The notes: a model not told the origin generated them from the sequence alone. A stretch of DNA of 64,000 nucleotides from Streptomyces olivaceoviridis (GCF_014650115.1 NZ_BMUI01000008.1:186001-250000), one strand, 5' to 3'; shown: positions 11,126 to 21,621, counted from the first letter of the stretch. Numbers and translations: made by a program.

Positions 11126-11523
11126 GGGGGTGTTTCACTCCTCGTACCGGCGCGGCGCAGGGCGGCTTCGAGCAAGCTGATGCGGTCCAGCAGGTCGAGC
11201 ACCAGGCCGATGGATGCGTAGTTGAGGCAGAGTCCGGTGCGCAGCCGCTGGATACGGGCGAGAACCGCCGGAGCCGTGGGGTCGAACACCAGTCGCCCCC
11301 CGGAGTCGCGTTCGGCGTCGACCAGGCCGAGGGCGACGAACCGGCGGATCAGATCGGGGTGGAGGCCCGAGCGACGGGCCACGGCGGCCAGGGAAAGCCT
11401 GGGGACGGGCACGAGCGCGTACCGGACAGCCGTCGAGGCGGTGATGTCGGCGCCCGTTCGTACCGGACGGGCGCCCACCCCGGCCCGGCCGATGCCTCCC
11501 GCTCCCGCGGGTCGTTCGTTCAT
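11116..11523 (-). CDS. MerR-like chaperone modulator (CbpM type)
   Basis: 135 residues. The central part (about 40-105) is a MerR-type winged helix: LAAVARRSGLHPDLIRRFV, then an aromatic-poor wing and a helix ending LDLLDRISLLEAAL. Placed directly after a CbpA-type DnaJ with an ATGA overlap, it matches CbpM, which binds and inhibits the J domain of CbpA. In many actinomycetes this operon position is held by HspR, a MerR repressor that binds HAIR operators; the sequence here resembles CbpM more, and I found no HAIR (CTTGAGT-N7-ACTCAAG) before dnaK. A repressor role cannot be excluded. Confidence 0.7.
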
Positions 11524-12473
11524 CGCGTCCTCCTGGGGTCGAACGTGGAGGTGGCGGCGAGCTCCTCGAACAGTTCGCGCTCCCGGTCACCGAGGGCGGG
11601 AGGCACCATGACACGGAGCTCGGCGTACAGGTCGCCGTTCGCGCCCCGCGGGTTCGGCATGCCCTCGCCGCGCAGCCGCAGCCGCCGGCCGCTGGACGAA
11701 CCTGCGGGCACCGTGACCTTGGCAGTGCCGCCGCCGGGCGTCGGCACCGGCACGGTCGCACCCAGGGCCGCCTCCCACGGCGCGACCGGGACCTGGACGT
11801 GTACGTCACGGCCGTCCAGCCGGAACCGGGGATGGGACTGGATACGCACCCGCAGGTACAGGTCGCCCGCGGCGGCGTCACCACTGCCCCGGCCACCTTC
11901 ACCGGCCAGCCGGATGCGCTGCCCGTCGGTGACGCCCGCTGGCACGTCGACCTCGTAGCGCCGCGGCTGCCCGGTGGAGCCGGCGAGCGTGACGGTGCGA
12001 CGGCCGCCTCGGTACGCCTCTTCGACGGTGAGCGGCAGTTCGGCCTCCTGGTCCGCTCCGGGGACGCCGCCCCGGGCGGCGCCGGCTCCGAACACGGAGC
12101 CGAGCAGGTCCTCGATGTCGATGCCCTCCGCGCCGAAGTCGTCGCCGAAGCCGGTGGCGTACCGGACGCGAGGACCGCCACGGCCCGCGGTCCTCCGACC
12201 GCGGAAGCCGCCGCCCGCTCCCGCCGCGACCCGTTCGTCGAAGTCCTCCGGGATCTTACGGAAATCCTCGCCGAAGCGGTCGTAGCGGGCTCGGGTCTTG
12301 GGATCGGACAGGACGCTGTATGCCTCGTTGAGGTCCTTGAAGCGCTCCTCCGCCCCGGGATCCTTGTTGACATCCGGGTGGTACCTGCGGGCGAGTTTGC
12401 GATATGCCTGCTGGATCTCGTCCTGGCTCGCGGTCCGCGACACGCCCAGTACCTCGTAGAAGTCCCGTGCCAT
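11520..12473 (-). CDS. dnaJ: DnaJ-type co-chaperone, CbpA class (no zinc finger)
   Basis: 317 residues. The J domain (1-70) has the essential HPD motif (RRYHPDVNKDP). A Gly/Arg-rich linker (about 75-135) leads to the C-terminal substrate-binding domains (about 145-310; VDVPAGVTDGQRIRLAGEG, HVQVPVAPWEAALG). The four CxxCxGxG zinc repeats of canonical DnaJ are absent, which makes it a CbpA/type II J protein. It recruits clients to DnaK and stimulates its ATPase. It lies six bases after grpE, and its stop overlaps the CbpM-like start. A housekeeping DnaJ with zinc fingers is probably encoded elsewhere. Confidence 0.93.
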   Translation of the reverse strand: MARDFYEVLGVSRTASQDEIQQAYRKLARRYHPDVNKDPGAEERFKDLNEAYSVLSDPKTRARYDRFGEDFRKIPEDFDERVAAGAGGGFRGRRTAGRGGPRVRYATGFGDDFGAEGIDIEDLLGSVFGAGAARGGVPGADQEAELPLTVEEAYRGGRRTVTLAGSTGQPRRYEVDVPAGVTDGQRIRLAGEGGRGSGDAAAGDLYLRVRIQSHPRFRLDGRDVHVQVPVAPWEAALGATVPVPTPGGGTAKVTVPAGSSSGRRLRLRGEGMPNPRGANGDLYAELRVMVPPALGDRERELFEELAATSTFDPRRTR

Positions 12474-12479
12474 GACCGG

Positions 12480-13088
12480 TCACTCCCGCTTCGCGACCGT
12501 CACGGCGGCGGGCCTGAGCTGCCGTTCGCCGTCCCCGTAGCCGGGGCGCAGCACCTCGACGACGGTGCCCGGTGGGGCGTCGGGGTCCTGGACGACACCG
12601 ACCACCTCGTGCCGGGCCGGGTCGAAGGCGACGCCGGTCTCCGCATACCTGGGGTAGCCGAGCAGTTCGAGGGCGTTCACCGCCTGGTCGCGTACGGCTC
12701 GTACGCCCTCCACGATCGCGCCCGGATCGGCGCCGGCGTGGGTCAGGGCGAGTTCGAGGTTGTCGAGGACGGGCAGGAAGGCGGCCGCCGTGCGGGACCG
12801 CTCGACCGCCCGTTCGCGCTCCAGTTCCCTGGCGTGACGCTTGCGAAGGTTGTCGAGGTCGGCGAGTGCGCGCCGCCAGCGGTCCTCCAGTTCCTGGATC
12901 GCGGTCGTGTACTCGTCCTCGGCACGCGCGGGGCCGGCGGCATCGGGTCCCGGTTCGCCGTTCGCCGCTTCGGGCCGGGGCGGGCTCGGTTGGGGCAAAT
13001 CCCCGCGAGGAGGGCGTCGGGCGCCTTCCGGGACCCGTACGCCCTGATCCGAGGCGGCCCGGTCGGGTTCCTGGGGGTGGGTGGGCAT
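12480..13088 (-). CDS. grpE: Nucleotide exchange factor GrpE
   Basis: 202 residues. A disordered Pro/Ala-rich N-terminus (1-55) is followed by the long dimer helix (about 58-110; WRRALADLDNLRKRHARE) and the four-helix/beta-wing head with the conserved block FLPVLDNLELAL and the C-terminal VVEVLRPGY. It releases ADP from DnaK. It sits between dnaK (8-base gap) and the CbpA-type dnaJ (6-base gap), the classic order. It is shorter than many GrpE and diverged in the tail, which fits a second, stress-island copy. Confidence 0.93.
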   Translation of the reverse strand: MPTHPQEPDRAASDQGVRVPEGARRPPRGDLPQPSPPRPEAANGEPGPDAAGPARAEDEYTTAIQELEDRWRRALADLDNLRKRHARELERERAVERSRTAAAFLPVLDNLELALTHAGADPGAIVEGVRAVRDQAVNALELLGYPRYAETGVAFDPARHEVVGVVQDPDAPPGTVVEVLRPGYGDGERQLRPAAVTVAKRE

Positions 13089-13096
13089 GGCGCACC

Positions 13097-15001
<1,905 letters not shown>

Positions 15002-15214
15002 GAGGAACTCCTCCCGGTGCAGCGCCTGCGTCGACTCTCCGGATCACGGTCGTTCGGACAGAGGTGGGACTCCGCCGGTTTCCCACCGGTGCGCACGGAG
15101 GGTCTCGGGCCCTTCCCAGGGTGACGAACCGGGTGGCTCCACGCCTACGCCTGGCGAGTCAGGAATGCACGGGTCCGGTCGCCCCACGAGTACGAGAGAA
15201 AAGAACCCACGCGT

Positions 15215-15242
15215 GTCGGGTAGCCGACCCGGGACCGGGTAC
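15215..15242. promoter_or_regulatory. Candidate operator/promoter between dnaK operon and PucR/CdaR gene
   Basis: A short inverted repeat, GTCGG-N4-CCGAC (overlapping CGGGT-N5-ACCCG), starts at 15215. GGGTAC at 15237 with GGGT 15 bases upstream (15218) fits the loose SigB-family pattern GNNT-N14-16-GGGTAY, reading toward the PucR/CdaR gene. Both motifs are short and occur by chance in this composition. Confidence 0.3.
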
Positions 15243-15281
15243 GCGAAAGCCGCTCACCTCCGAAGGACGGAGTGATCTCCC

Positions 15282-17063
15282 ATGGTCGGCAGTCGGGCGT
15301 ACAGCCTGTACCACCGCTACTCCGACGGGACGCGCAGCCTTCCGCGGGGCAGCGCCGGGCGGCGCCCCGCGGCCGCGCCCAGGCGGCCCCGCCCGCCCGC
15401 TCGCACCCCAGCCGCCCATGCCCTCCTCGAACTGATCACGCTCTCCCGCGCCCAGTTCGACGCTCCGGACGAAGGCGAGATCCTGCACCTGGCCATGGAT
15501 CACATAGTCGCCGCGGGGCCCTACAGCGCCGAGGCCGGATATCTCAAGGTGGGCGGCGACCTGGTCCCCAGCCCGTGGAACGGGCGAACGCATGCCTTGA
15601 CCGTGGGCCGGAGGGTGCGGGAGCTGGCCGGGCAGGACGGCGACGTGACCATAGCCGGCAGGCCCTGGGGCCGGGCCCTGGGGCTACGCGAGCCTGGGGT
15701 CCTCCACGGCTACCTCGTGGTCACGTCCCGCTCCCGGCCCACCAAGGCCGAGCGATCCCTGCTCTCCGTACTCGTCCGGCACACCGCTGCTGCACTGTCA
15801 GTCGCCTTCGCACACCGCAGCCAACGCGAGGAAGCGCTGGAGCTGCACCGGCTGAGGGAGGAACGCACAGCCCTCCAGCGGAAGCTGATCTCTGTGGTGG
15901 CTGAGCTGGGCTACGAGCGAGCCGTTCACGCTCTCATGGCCGACGTCGCTGCCTCGGGTGGCGGTGAGGAAGCTGTCACCCGCGCACTGCACCGGCTCAC
16001 AGGACTTCCCGCGCTGGTCGAGGACCGCTTCGGCCGGCTGAGGTCCTGGACCGGTCCCGACCGCCCCGTCCCCTATCCCGAACCGGACCCCGTGCGCCAG
16101 GACGAAATGCTGCACGCTGTCGCCAAAGAGGCCGGGCCGGTGCGGATAAGGGACCGGCTGATCACCCTGATCCGCCCGCACGGCGAGATCCTCGGCGTGC
16201 TGGCGCTGGTCGACACCCGGGACGAGGCCGACGAGCACACCGTCCTCGCGCTGGGACACGCCGCCACGTCGCTCGCCCTGGAGCTGACGCACCTGCGCAA
16301 TCTGGCCGAAGTGGAGCTGAGGCTGCACCGCGAGCTGGCCGACGACCTCCTGGCAGGGACGGACGAGCCGAGCGCCTACGCCCGGTCCGAGGCAGTCGGA
16401 CACGACCTGCACGGCAGCCACTACATCGTCGTGGTGCAGTGGTCGAACCGGACTGCGGACGATTCCTTCGCGCAGACCGTGGGTCGGGTGGCCGCTGCGG
16501 TGGGCATGCGCTCGCTGCTGACCCGCCGCTCCGACCACGTCGTCCTCATCACTGGCGACAGGCCGCACGCTCGCGCGTTGTACGAAGCGCTCGCCCGAGA
16601 GAACGGGACACGGTCCGGGACGATCGGGGTGAGCGCCCCTTGCGACTCCGTGGACGACCTCCCCCACCACTACCAGGAGGCGCAGCGCGCCCTGGACGTG
16701 CGCCGCCACTCCCGCGAGCGCTACGGCACGTCATTCTTCGACGAGCTCGGCCTCTACCGCATCCTGGGACCCGGCAGCGGTCACCGGGAACTGGAGACGT
16801 TCGTCCAGGAGTGGCTCGGGCAGCTCATCGACTACGACTCCCGGCATCACTCGACCATGGTGGAGACCCTGTCCCGGTACTTCGACTGCGGCGGCAACTA
16901 CGACGAGACCGCCGACTCCCTCGCGATCCACCGCAGCACGCTGCGCTATCGGCTCCAGCGCATCCGCGACATCAGCGGCCACGACCTCGCGAACGTCGAG
17001 GACCGGCTGAACCTCCAGGTGGCGACCCGGGTGTGGAAGATCGTGCTGGGCGGACCCGGCTGA
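15282..17063 (+). CDS. PucR/CdaR-family transcriptional regulator with GAF-like sensor
   Basis: 593 residues. After an Arg/Pro-rich leader (1-45), an ANTAR/GAF-like N-terminal segment (about 45-180) and a second sensor region (about 200-330) precede a CdaR GGDEF-like region (about 345-470; DLHGSHYIVVVQ, TIGVSAPCDSVDDLPHHYQEA). The C-terminus is a PucR helix-turn-helix (about 520-590; GNYDETADSLAIHRSTLRYR). Such proteins switch catabolic or stress genes in response to small ligands. The gene diverges from the dnaK operon across 280 bases, so it may control that operon or itself. The ligand is not evident. Confidence 0.85.
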   Translation: MVGSRAYSLYHRYSDGTRSLPRGSAGRRPAAAPRRPRPPARTPAAHALLELITLSRAQFDAPDEGEILHLAMDHIVAAGPYSAEAGYLKVGGDLVPSPWNGRTHALTVGRRVRELAGQDGDVTIAGRPWGRALGLREPGVLHGYLVVTSRSRPTKAERSLLSVLVRHTAAALSVAFAHRSQREEALELHRLREERTALQRKLISVVAELGYERAVHALMADVAASGGGEEAVTRALHRLTGLPALVEDRFGRLRSWTGPDRPVPYPEPDPVRQDEMLHAVAKEAGPVRIRDRLITLIRPHGEILGVLALVDTRDEADEHTVLALGHAATSLALELTHLRNLAEVELRLHRELADDLLAGTDEPSAYARSEAVGHDLHGSHYIVVVQWSNRTADDSFAQTVGRVAAAVGMRSLLTRRSDHVVLITGDRPHARALYEALARENGTRSGTIGVSAPCDSVDDLPHHYQEAQRALDVRRHSRERYGTSFFDELGLYRILGPGSGHRELETFVQEWLGQLIDYDSRHHSTMVETLSRYFDCGGNYDETADSLAIHRSTLRYRLQRIRDISGHDLANVEDRLNLQVATRVWKIVLGGPG

Positions 17064-17292
17064 TGCCTCACTGAACCTCTGCGCGAGCGGCGTCAGTAGC
17101 AGTTGGGCAGGCTGCCCCCGTTACAGCGCTGCCGTGGCACCAGCCTCGAAGGGGCCGAGAAGGTGTCCGACGCCGCCTGTGGACCACAGCAGCGCGAGCA
17201 TCAGCGGACGCTCCGGCAGTGTCGCGGCCTGAGCGAGGCGAACGCGGGGGCCGGACACCACCGATGGGTGACGTCCGGGCCCCGGCCGGGCG
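17064..17292. other. Gene-free stretch with possible decayed coding remnant
   Basis: Between the PucR/CdaR stop and the LysR fragment stop. On the minus strand one frame (stop at 17121) gives a plausible but unrecognised C-terminal string (LPERPLMLALLWSTGG) with no start and in a different frame from the LysR fragment. It may be debris from the same deletion event. No RNA or promoter is evident. Confidence 0.3.
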
Positions 17293-17670
17293 TCACAAGG
17301 CGATGACGTGGAGGTCGACCAGCTCGAGCGTCGCTCGCAGAGCCGAGCTGGGCCGCCGGGTCGACGACGTGCCGAGATGCGTGCTCCAGCGGAGCGTGGT
17401 GTCGTGGACGTCCAGGACGTGCAGGCCAGGGGTGCGGGCAACGGCGAACGCGGGCAGGAAGGCGATGCCCGGTCCGTGCCGGACCAGTGCCGCCCCCATG
17501 TCGATGTCGGGCACTTCCAGTGCCACCCGGCGTACGACGCCCGCCGCCGCGAACGCCCGGTCGACCACCTCGCGGTTGGCGTAGCCCGGCGGGAAGTCCA
17601 CGAAGGGCTCCCCCGCGAGGTCCGCAAGTGCCACCTTCGACGAGGCGTGCCCGCCGCCCAACGGGCCCAC
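17293..17670 (-). pseudogene. Truncated LysR-family regulator (effector domain only)
   Basis: The 125-codon frame matches the second half of a LysR-type substrate-binding domain: KVALADLAGEPFVDFPPGY, REVVDRAFAAAG, VALEVPDIDMGAALVRHGPGIAFLP. The N-terminal winged helix and first half of the effector domain (about 160-180 residues) are missing, and upstream sequence in all minus frames shows no LysR helix-turn-helix. The 5' break lies near a run of eight G at about 17688. A protein with this start could not bind DNA, so it is best read as a deletion remnant. Its former target is unknown. Confidence 0.7.
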
Positions 17671-17978
17671 GCCCCTTGAGATGCTCTGGGGGGGGTGCCA
17701 GGGTGGCGCTCGGTCTCCGGTATCTCACGAGACACCTCACCGTATGGAGAAGAACGGCCGCCGCTGCCTGCTCTTCGGCCCCACCCCTGCAATTGGCTGG
17801 CCGAGGGATGCCTGCGCCCTTCGTGCTGCTCTGCCAGGGGAAGAGGGGGCGCGCTTTTTCGGCCTGGAGTGCGGAGGCGCCCAGCAGGGGGCTCTGCGAA
17901 TCTCGACCGGGTAACAGCCGATGGCGGCGCGGGCGGGAGCGAACGGCGCCGTCCGTTCCCGGTGAGGAGGCGAGAGGC
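17671..17978. other. Gene-free stretch with G-run upstream of DUF1931 gene
   Basis: 308 bases between the LysR fragment and the DUF1931 start. It contains an eight-G run near 17688 and is less G+C-biased by codon position than the flanking genes. I see no complete gene, hairpin or convincing promoter. Confidence 0.4.
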
Positions 17979-18428
17979 ATGACCGTGATGGGTGTGTCGA
18001 AGTTCGAGAGGTTCTTCCGCGCCGCCGCAAGCCTCGACGTGGACAGGAACGACCTGAAGCGGTACGGCGATTTCGTCGACGCCAAGCTCTACGACCTCCT
18101 GGTCGTCGGCCAGGCGTCGGCCAAGGCCAACGGCAGGGACACCGTCGAACCGTGGGATCTACCGATCACCAGGGGCCTCCAGGAGAGCATCCATCGGTTC
18201 CGGCGGCTCGACGAGGAGGTCGAGCTGAAGCCGGTCCTGGAACAGCTCGCCACACACCCTCCCCTCGACAGGACACCCACCCAGGAGGCCGAGGAGCGCT
18301 ACCCCGAGATCATCGGCGGTCTCAGCGTCGCTCTCGCCGAGACGTTCGAAATCGTGTATCCGGATGTCAAGAACCCGCAGACCAGTCACTGGGAGGGCGT
18401 TACAGCCGTGTTCGACCGGCTGCTGTAG
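17979..18428 (+). CDS. DUF1931 histone-fold-like protein
   Basis: 149 residues matching DUF1931, a small family with tandem histone-like folds first described from archaea and Aquifex and common in Streptomyces stress islands. Conserved-looking segments are GVSKFERFFRAAASLDVD, KLYDLLVVGQASAKANGRD, WDLPITRGLQESIHRF and a C-terminal WEGVTAVFDRLL. ATG 17979 follows GGTGAGGAGGCGAGAGG. Whether it binds DNA is not known; the basic surface of true histones is not obvious here. It stands alone, with no nearby co-transcribed gene. Confidence 0.8.
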   Translation: MTVMGVSKFERFFRAAASLDVDRNDLKRYGDFVDAKLYDLLVVGQASAKANGRDTVEPWDLPITRGLQESIHRFRRLDEEVELKPVLEQLATHPPLDRTPTQEAEERYPEIIGGLSVALAETFEIVYPDVKNPQTSHWEGVTAVFDRLL

Positions 18429-18703
18429 CGGTAGCGCCCCGGTGCATGTCGCCGGCTCGTCTCAGGCCGGGAAGGCCGAGCCGCCCCGGATCGTCCCGGA
18501 CACCAGTATTCCGGCGCCCGTGACGACGGCTGGACGAAGGTCGTCCTCACTCGGACGGCAGCGTTTACTGAGCGCGCGCAGACATGCTCCAGGGGCACCT
18601 CCGGGCCTTGCAGTCCGGTCCGGGAAGGGAATGCGGACGGCCCTGCTGGGTGTCCCAACCGCTCGCGTCCCAAGAACCGGCGACTCGTGAAGGGAGCCGT
18701 ACC

Positions 18704-19270
18704 ATGACACAGGAACTCCGGGGGATGCGGGTGGGGATTCTGGCCACCGACGGCGTCGAGCGCGTGGAACTCGACCAGCCACGCGGCGCGCTGCAGGGCG
18801 CGGGGGCGAAGACCGAGATCGTCTCGCTCCACCACGGCGAGATCCAGGCCCGCCAGTTCGACCTCAACGCGGCCGGAACCTTCCCCGTCGACCGCCTGGT
18901 CGCCGACGCCTCCGTCGACGACTACCACGCCCTGCTCCTGCCCGGCGGCACCATGAACCCTGACCAACTGCGCATGGACCGCGACGCGGTGCAGTTCGTC
19001 AAGGACTTCATGGCCAGCGGGAAACCGGTCGCATCGATCTGCCACGGCCCGTGGACCCTGGCGGAAGCCGACGCCGTACGCGGCCGCCGCCTGACGTCCT
19101 GGCCCAGCATCCGCACCGACCTTCGCAACGCCGGCGCGGAGGTCGTCACCGACCAGGAGGTGGTCGTCGACGGGCAGTTGGTCACCAGCCGCGGCCCGGC
19201 CGACCTGCCCGCTTTCTGCGCCGCCGTCGTGGAGCAGTTCGCCCGGGCGCATCACCCCATGCCCGGCTGA
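18704..19270 (+). CDS. DJ-1/PfpI-family cysteine protein (protease/deglycase type)
   Basis: 188 residues covering the whole DJ-1/PfpI fold. The nucleophile elbow is SICHGPW with Cys 113 and His 114; the glutamate usually paired with it is likely in DGVERVEL (Glu 19 or 22). YHALLLPGGTMNPDQLR is the conserved oxyanion region. PfpI/YhbO relatives act on glycated proteins or as weak proteases and are general-stress proteins. ATG 18704 follows GAAGGGAG. About 275 bases upstream hold no gene; they include GACGAC / GTCGTC arms near 18522 of doubtful meaning. Confidence 0.9.
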   Translation: MTQELRGMRVGILATDGVERVELDQPRGALQGAGAKTEIVSLHHGEIQARQFDLNAAGTFPVDRLVADASVDDYHALLLPGGTMNPDQLRMDRDAVQFVKDFMASGKPVASICHGPWTLAEADAVRGRRLTSWPSIRTDLRNAGAEVVTDQEVVVDGQLVTSRGPADLPAFCAAVVEQFARAHHPMPG

Positions 19271-19410
19271 CCCGGGGGCCTGGTCGCAGGCGGTGGGAGC
19301 AGGCGGTGCACGGTGACATCCGCCACAAGCTGGAACGCGGCATGGCGACGCGCGGGACCCCGCGCCCCGGAGCCGGTTGAGTGCCAACCGAAGTGCTTCG
19401 TCACACCTGG

Positions 19411-20589
19411 CTACCGCCGTACGCGGGGCATTCCCAGGCCGATCCAGGAGATGATCTCCCGCTGGATCTCGTTGTTGCCGCCGCCGAAGGTGAAGATGAC
19501 CGCCGAGCGGTAGCCGCGTTCCAGTTCGCCGTGCAGGACGGTGTTCGCCGAGCCCTCCTTCAGGGGGCCGGCCGCGGCGACGATCTCCATGAGCCAGGCG
19601 TAGGCGTCCCGGCGGGCCTCGGAGCCGTAGACCTTGACGGCGGAGGCGTCCTGTGGGGTGAGGGTGCCGTCCTGGACGGCGGTGACCATCTGCCGGTTGA
19701 GGAGTTTGAGCGCGTCGAGGCGGGTGTGGGTGCGGGCGAGGAGGCGGCGTACCCAGGGCAGGTCGGCGACCCGGCGGCCGTCGCCGAGCTTGGTCTCCAT
19801 CGCCCAGCGCTGCACGTCGTGCAGGGCGCGGATCGCCATGGTGCCGTGGGCGGCGAGGGTGACGCGTTCGTGGTTGAGCTGGTTGGTGATCAGCCGCCAG
19901 CCCTCGTTCTCGGCGCCGACACGGCGGGAGACGGGGACGCGGACGTTCTCGTAGTAGCTCGCGGTGGTGTCGTGGGAGGCGAGGGTGCGGATGAGGGTGC
20001 AGGAGTAGCCGGGGTCGGAGGTCGGCACCAGCAGCATGGTGATGCCCTTGTGCGGCGGGGCCCCGGGGTCCGTGCGCACGGCCAGCCACACCCAGTCGGC
20101 GGTGTCGCCGTTGGTGGTCCAGATCTTCTGGCCGTTGACGACGTACGCGTCGCCGTCGCGGACCGCGCGGGTCTTCAGGGACGCGAGATCCGTGCCCGCG
20201 CCGGGCTCGCTGTAGCCGATCGCGAAGTCGATCTCCCCGGAGAGGATGCGCGGCAGGAAGTACGCCTTCTGCTCGTCCGTGCCGTACCGCATGATCGTCG
20301 GCCCGACCGTGTTGAGCGCCATCAGCGGCAGGGGTACGCCGGCCTGCGCGGCCTCGTCGAAGAAGATGAACTGCTCCATCGCCGTCATCCCGCGCCCGCC
20401 GTACTCCTCGGGCCAGCCGACGCCGAGCCAGCCGTCCGCGCCGAGCCGGCGGATGGTGTCGCGGTAGAACCGCTTCTGCGCGGCCGGGTCGGCGTACCGG
20501 GCGTAGGCGTTGTCCGGAACCAGCTCGGCGAAGTAGGCCCGCAGTTCGGTGCGCAACCGCTGCTGCGCGGGCGTGTGGTCGAGGTGCAC
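19411..20589 (-). CDS. Acyl-CoA dehydrogenase
   Basis: 392 residues. The three ACAD regions are visible: N-terminal helical domain (LGVGWPEEYGGRG), middle beta domain (FAIGYSEPGAGTDLASL; WTTNGDTADWVWL) and C-terminal helical domain ending in FGGGNNEIQREIISW, typical of the FadE group acting on branched or sterol-like side-chain acyl-CoAs. It desaturates acyl-CoA at C2-C3 with FAD. I chose GTG 20589 because GGAGG lies close upstream; a longer ORF to 20703 would run through a putative operator. A KstR-type palindrome lies 45 bases upstream. It stands alone rather than in a beta-oxidation operon. Confidence 0.92.
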   Translation of the reverse strand: MHLDHTPAQQRLRTELRAYFAELVPDNAYARYADPAAQKRFYRDTIRRLGADGWLGVGWPEEYGGRGMTAMEQFIFFDEAAQAGVPLPLMALNTVGPTIMRYGTDEQKAYFLPRILSGEIDFAIGYSEPGAGTDLASLKTRAVRDGDAYVVNGQKIWTTNGDTADWVWLAVRTDPGAPPHKGITMLLVPTSDPGYSCTLIRTLASHDTTASYYENVRVPVSRRVGAENEGWRLITNQLNHERVTLAAHGTMAIRALHDVQRWAMETKLGDGRRVADLPWVRRLLARTHTRLDALKLLNRQMVTAVQDGTLTPQDASAVKVYGSEARRDAYAWLMEIVAAAGPLKEGSANTVLHGELERGYRSAVIFTFGGGNNEIQREIISWIGLGMPRVRR

Positions 20590-20633
20590 GGCGCCTCCAG
20601 GCTCCCCAAGGGCGGTCCTGACGGCGCACACCG

Positions 20634-20647
20634 TAGAACGCGTTTCA
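20634..20647. promoter_or_regulatory. KstR-like TetR operator upstream of acyl-CoA dehydrogenase
   Basis: The 14-mer TAGAACGCGTTTCA fits every fixed position of the published mycobacterial KstR consensus TnnAACnnGTTnnA, with a palindromic AACGCGTT core. It lies 45 bases before the dehydrogenase GTG, a normal operator position. KstR controls sterol and related lipid catabolism in mycobacteria and rhodococci; related TetR repressors use similar sites elsewhere. Confidence 0.55.
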
Positions 20648-20703
20648 GAAATTGGGAATGCCGGGGCCCGGGCGGATTCAGGGGCGAGGACGGCCCGGGG
20701 CAC

Positions 20704-21075
20704 TCACCCTAGGGTTTCCAGGAAGTCCGCACAGGCGTCGGCGCAGGCCCGGCAGGCCGCCGCGGCGGACTCGGCACCGGGGTACTCGTCGAACACCCGG
20801 GCACAGTCCAGGCAGACCGAGCGGCACCAGTCCACTCGGACCCTGATGATCTCCTCGTCCTGTCGGTTCTCCTCGCACAGCACACGGCAGGTGGCGTCGC
20901 ACACCTCGGCGCACATGATGCCCAGCCGGCGCGCCCGCTCCTGGTGCTCACTCCCGTCCGGGTCGACCAGGCTCGCGCGCACGGCACAGGCCCGGGCGCA
21001 CTCCGTGCACGCCTGGGCACAGGTGAAACGGTCCTCCAGGAACCGGTAGAGCTGCTGCGAAGTCGGCGATGTCAC
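20704..21075 (-). CDS. DUF326 four-helix Cys-rich protein (copper storage protein-like)
   Basis: About 123 residues from GTG 21075; an in-frame ATG at 21159 would add 28 low-complexity residues and neither start has a strong ribosome site. Cysteines occur in helical spacing: CAQACTECARACAV, CAEVCDATCRVLC, WCRSVCLDC and CRACADACA. This is the pattern of DUF326/Csp proteins, four-helix bundles lined with Cys that hold Cu(I). It is cytosolic, with no signal peptide. It may guard against copper or act as a thiol store. It is convergent with nothing and lies between the dehydrogenase promoter and a divergent DUF6479 gene. Confidence 0.8.
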   Translation of the reverse strand: MTSPTSQQLYRFLEDRFTCAQACTECARACAVRASLVDPDGSEHQERARRLGIMCAEVCDATCRVLCEENRQDEEIIRVRVDWCRSVCLDCARVFDEYPGAESAAAACRACADACADFLETLG

Positions 21076-21172
21076 ACCGTGCGGGTAGCCGGGGCGGGCG
21101 GCCACAAACCACTGTCCCCAGGGGCCGGCCGGCGGACACCGCTCGCACCTCCACCGCAACCGCCGATGTCCG

Positions 21173-21197
21173 GATTCGTCCCGCTCTGACCGGGTAT
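21173..21197 (+). promoter_or_regulatory. SigB-family-like promoter of DUF6479 gene
   Basis: GATT, 15 bases, then GGGTAT fits the Streptomyces SigB-type pattern GNNT-N14-16-GGGTAY. The -10 ends at 21197 and the ATG is at 21207, so transcription would begin only two to four bases before the start codon. That fits the missing ribosome binding site. Confidence 0.5.
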
Positions 21198-21206
21198 CCC
21201 TGTTCT

Positions 21207-21572
21207 ATGAACACTGCATCGATGCAGCTGGCCGCGGCGAGCGGCCTGATGAGCCTCTTCCTGTTCATCGTGGCCGTGGGCGTGCTCGCGCTGCTCGCCG
21301 GCGGCTTCTGGATGACCTCGCGCGTCAGATACCGCGAGTCGCCGCGCCCCCGCCCCGAGGAACAGCCCAAGCTGCCGCCGGAGGGGCCGGTGCACGAGGT
21401 ACGGGAGAACCGGGAGTCCGCGGAGATACCGCAGATCCCCAAGGGCGACCGCCCGCTCACCCCGTACGAGCTGACCAACATGGACACCCGGACGAGCGAG
21501 TCGAAGCAGCGTCCACGCTGGAGCAAGGGCTCCAGCGGCTCGTTCGGCGGCGGCGGACTCGGCGCCCACTGA
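21207..21572 (+). CDS. DUF6479-like small membrane protein
   Basis: 121 residues. One transmembrane helix (about 12-36; MSLFLFIVAVGVLALLAGGF) is followed by a charged Pro-rich cytoplasmic tail (PRPRPEEQPKLPPEGP), the segment RPLTPYELTNMDT and a Ser/Gly-rich end. This is the layout of DUF6479 proteins, which are abundant in Streptomyces and of unknown role. No ribosome site precedes ATG 21207; a second in-frame ATG lies five codons in. With the SigB-like promoter just upstream, a leaderless stress-induced transcript is likely. Confidence 0.7.
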   Translation: MNTASMQLAAASGLMSLFLFIVAVGVLALLAGGFWMTSRVRYRESPRPRPEEQPKLPPEGPVHEVRENRESAEIPQIPKGDRPLTPYELTNMDTRTSESKQRPRWSKGSSGSFGGGGLGAH

Positions 21573-21621
21573 GCCCCGGCCCCCGTCGGTGACCCGTCCC
21601 GCGCCGGACCGCGGTACGCCC

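Noticed and set aside
15002..15281. HAIR (HspR) or CIRCE operator before dnaK
   Set aside because: Neither CTTGAGT-N7-ACTCAAG nor the CIRCE repeat is present on either strand.
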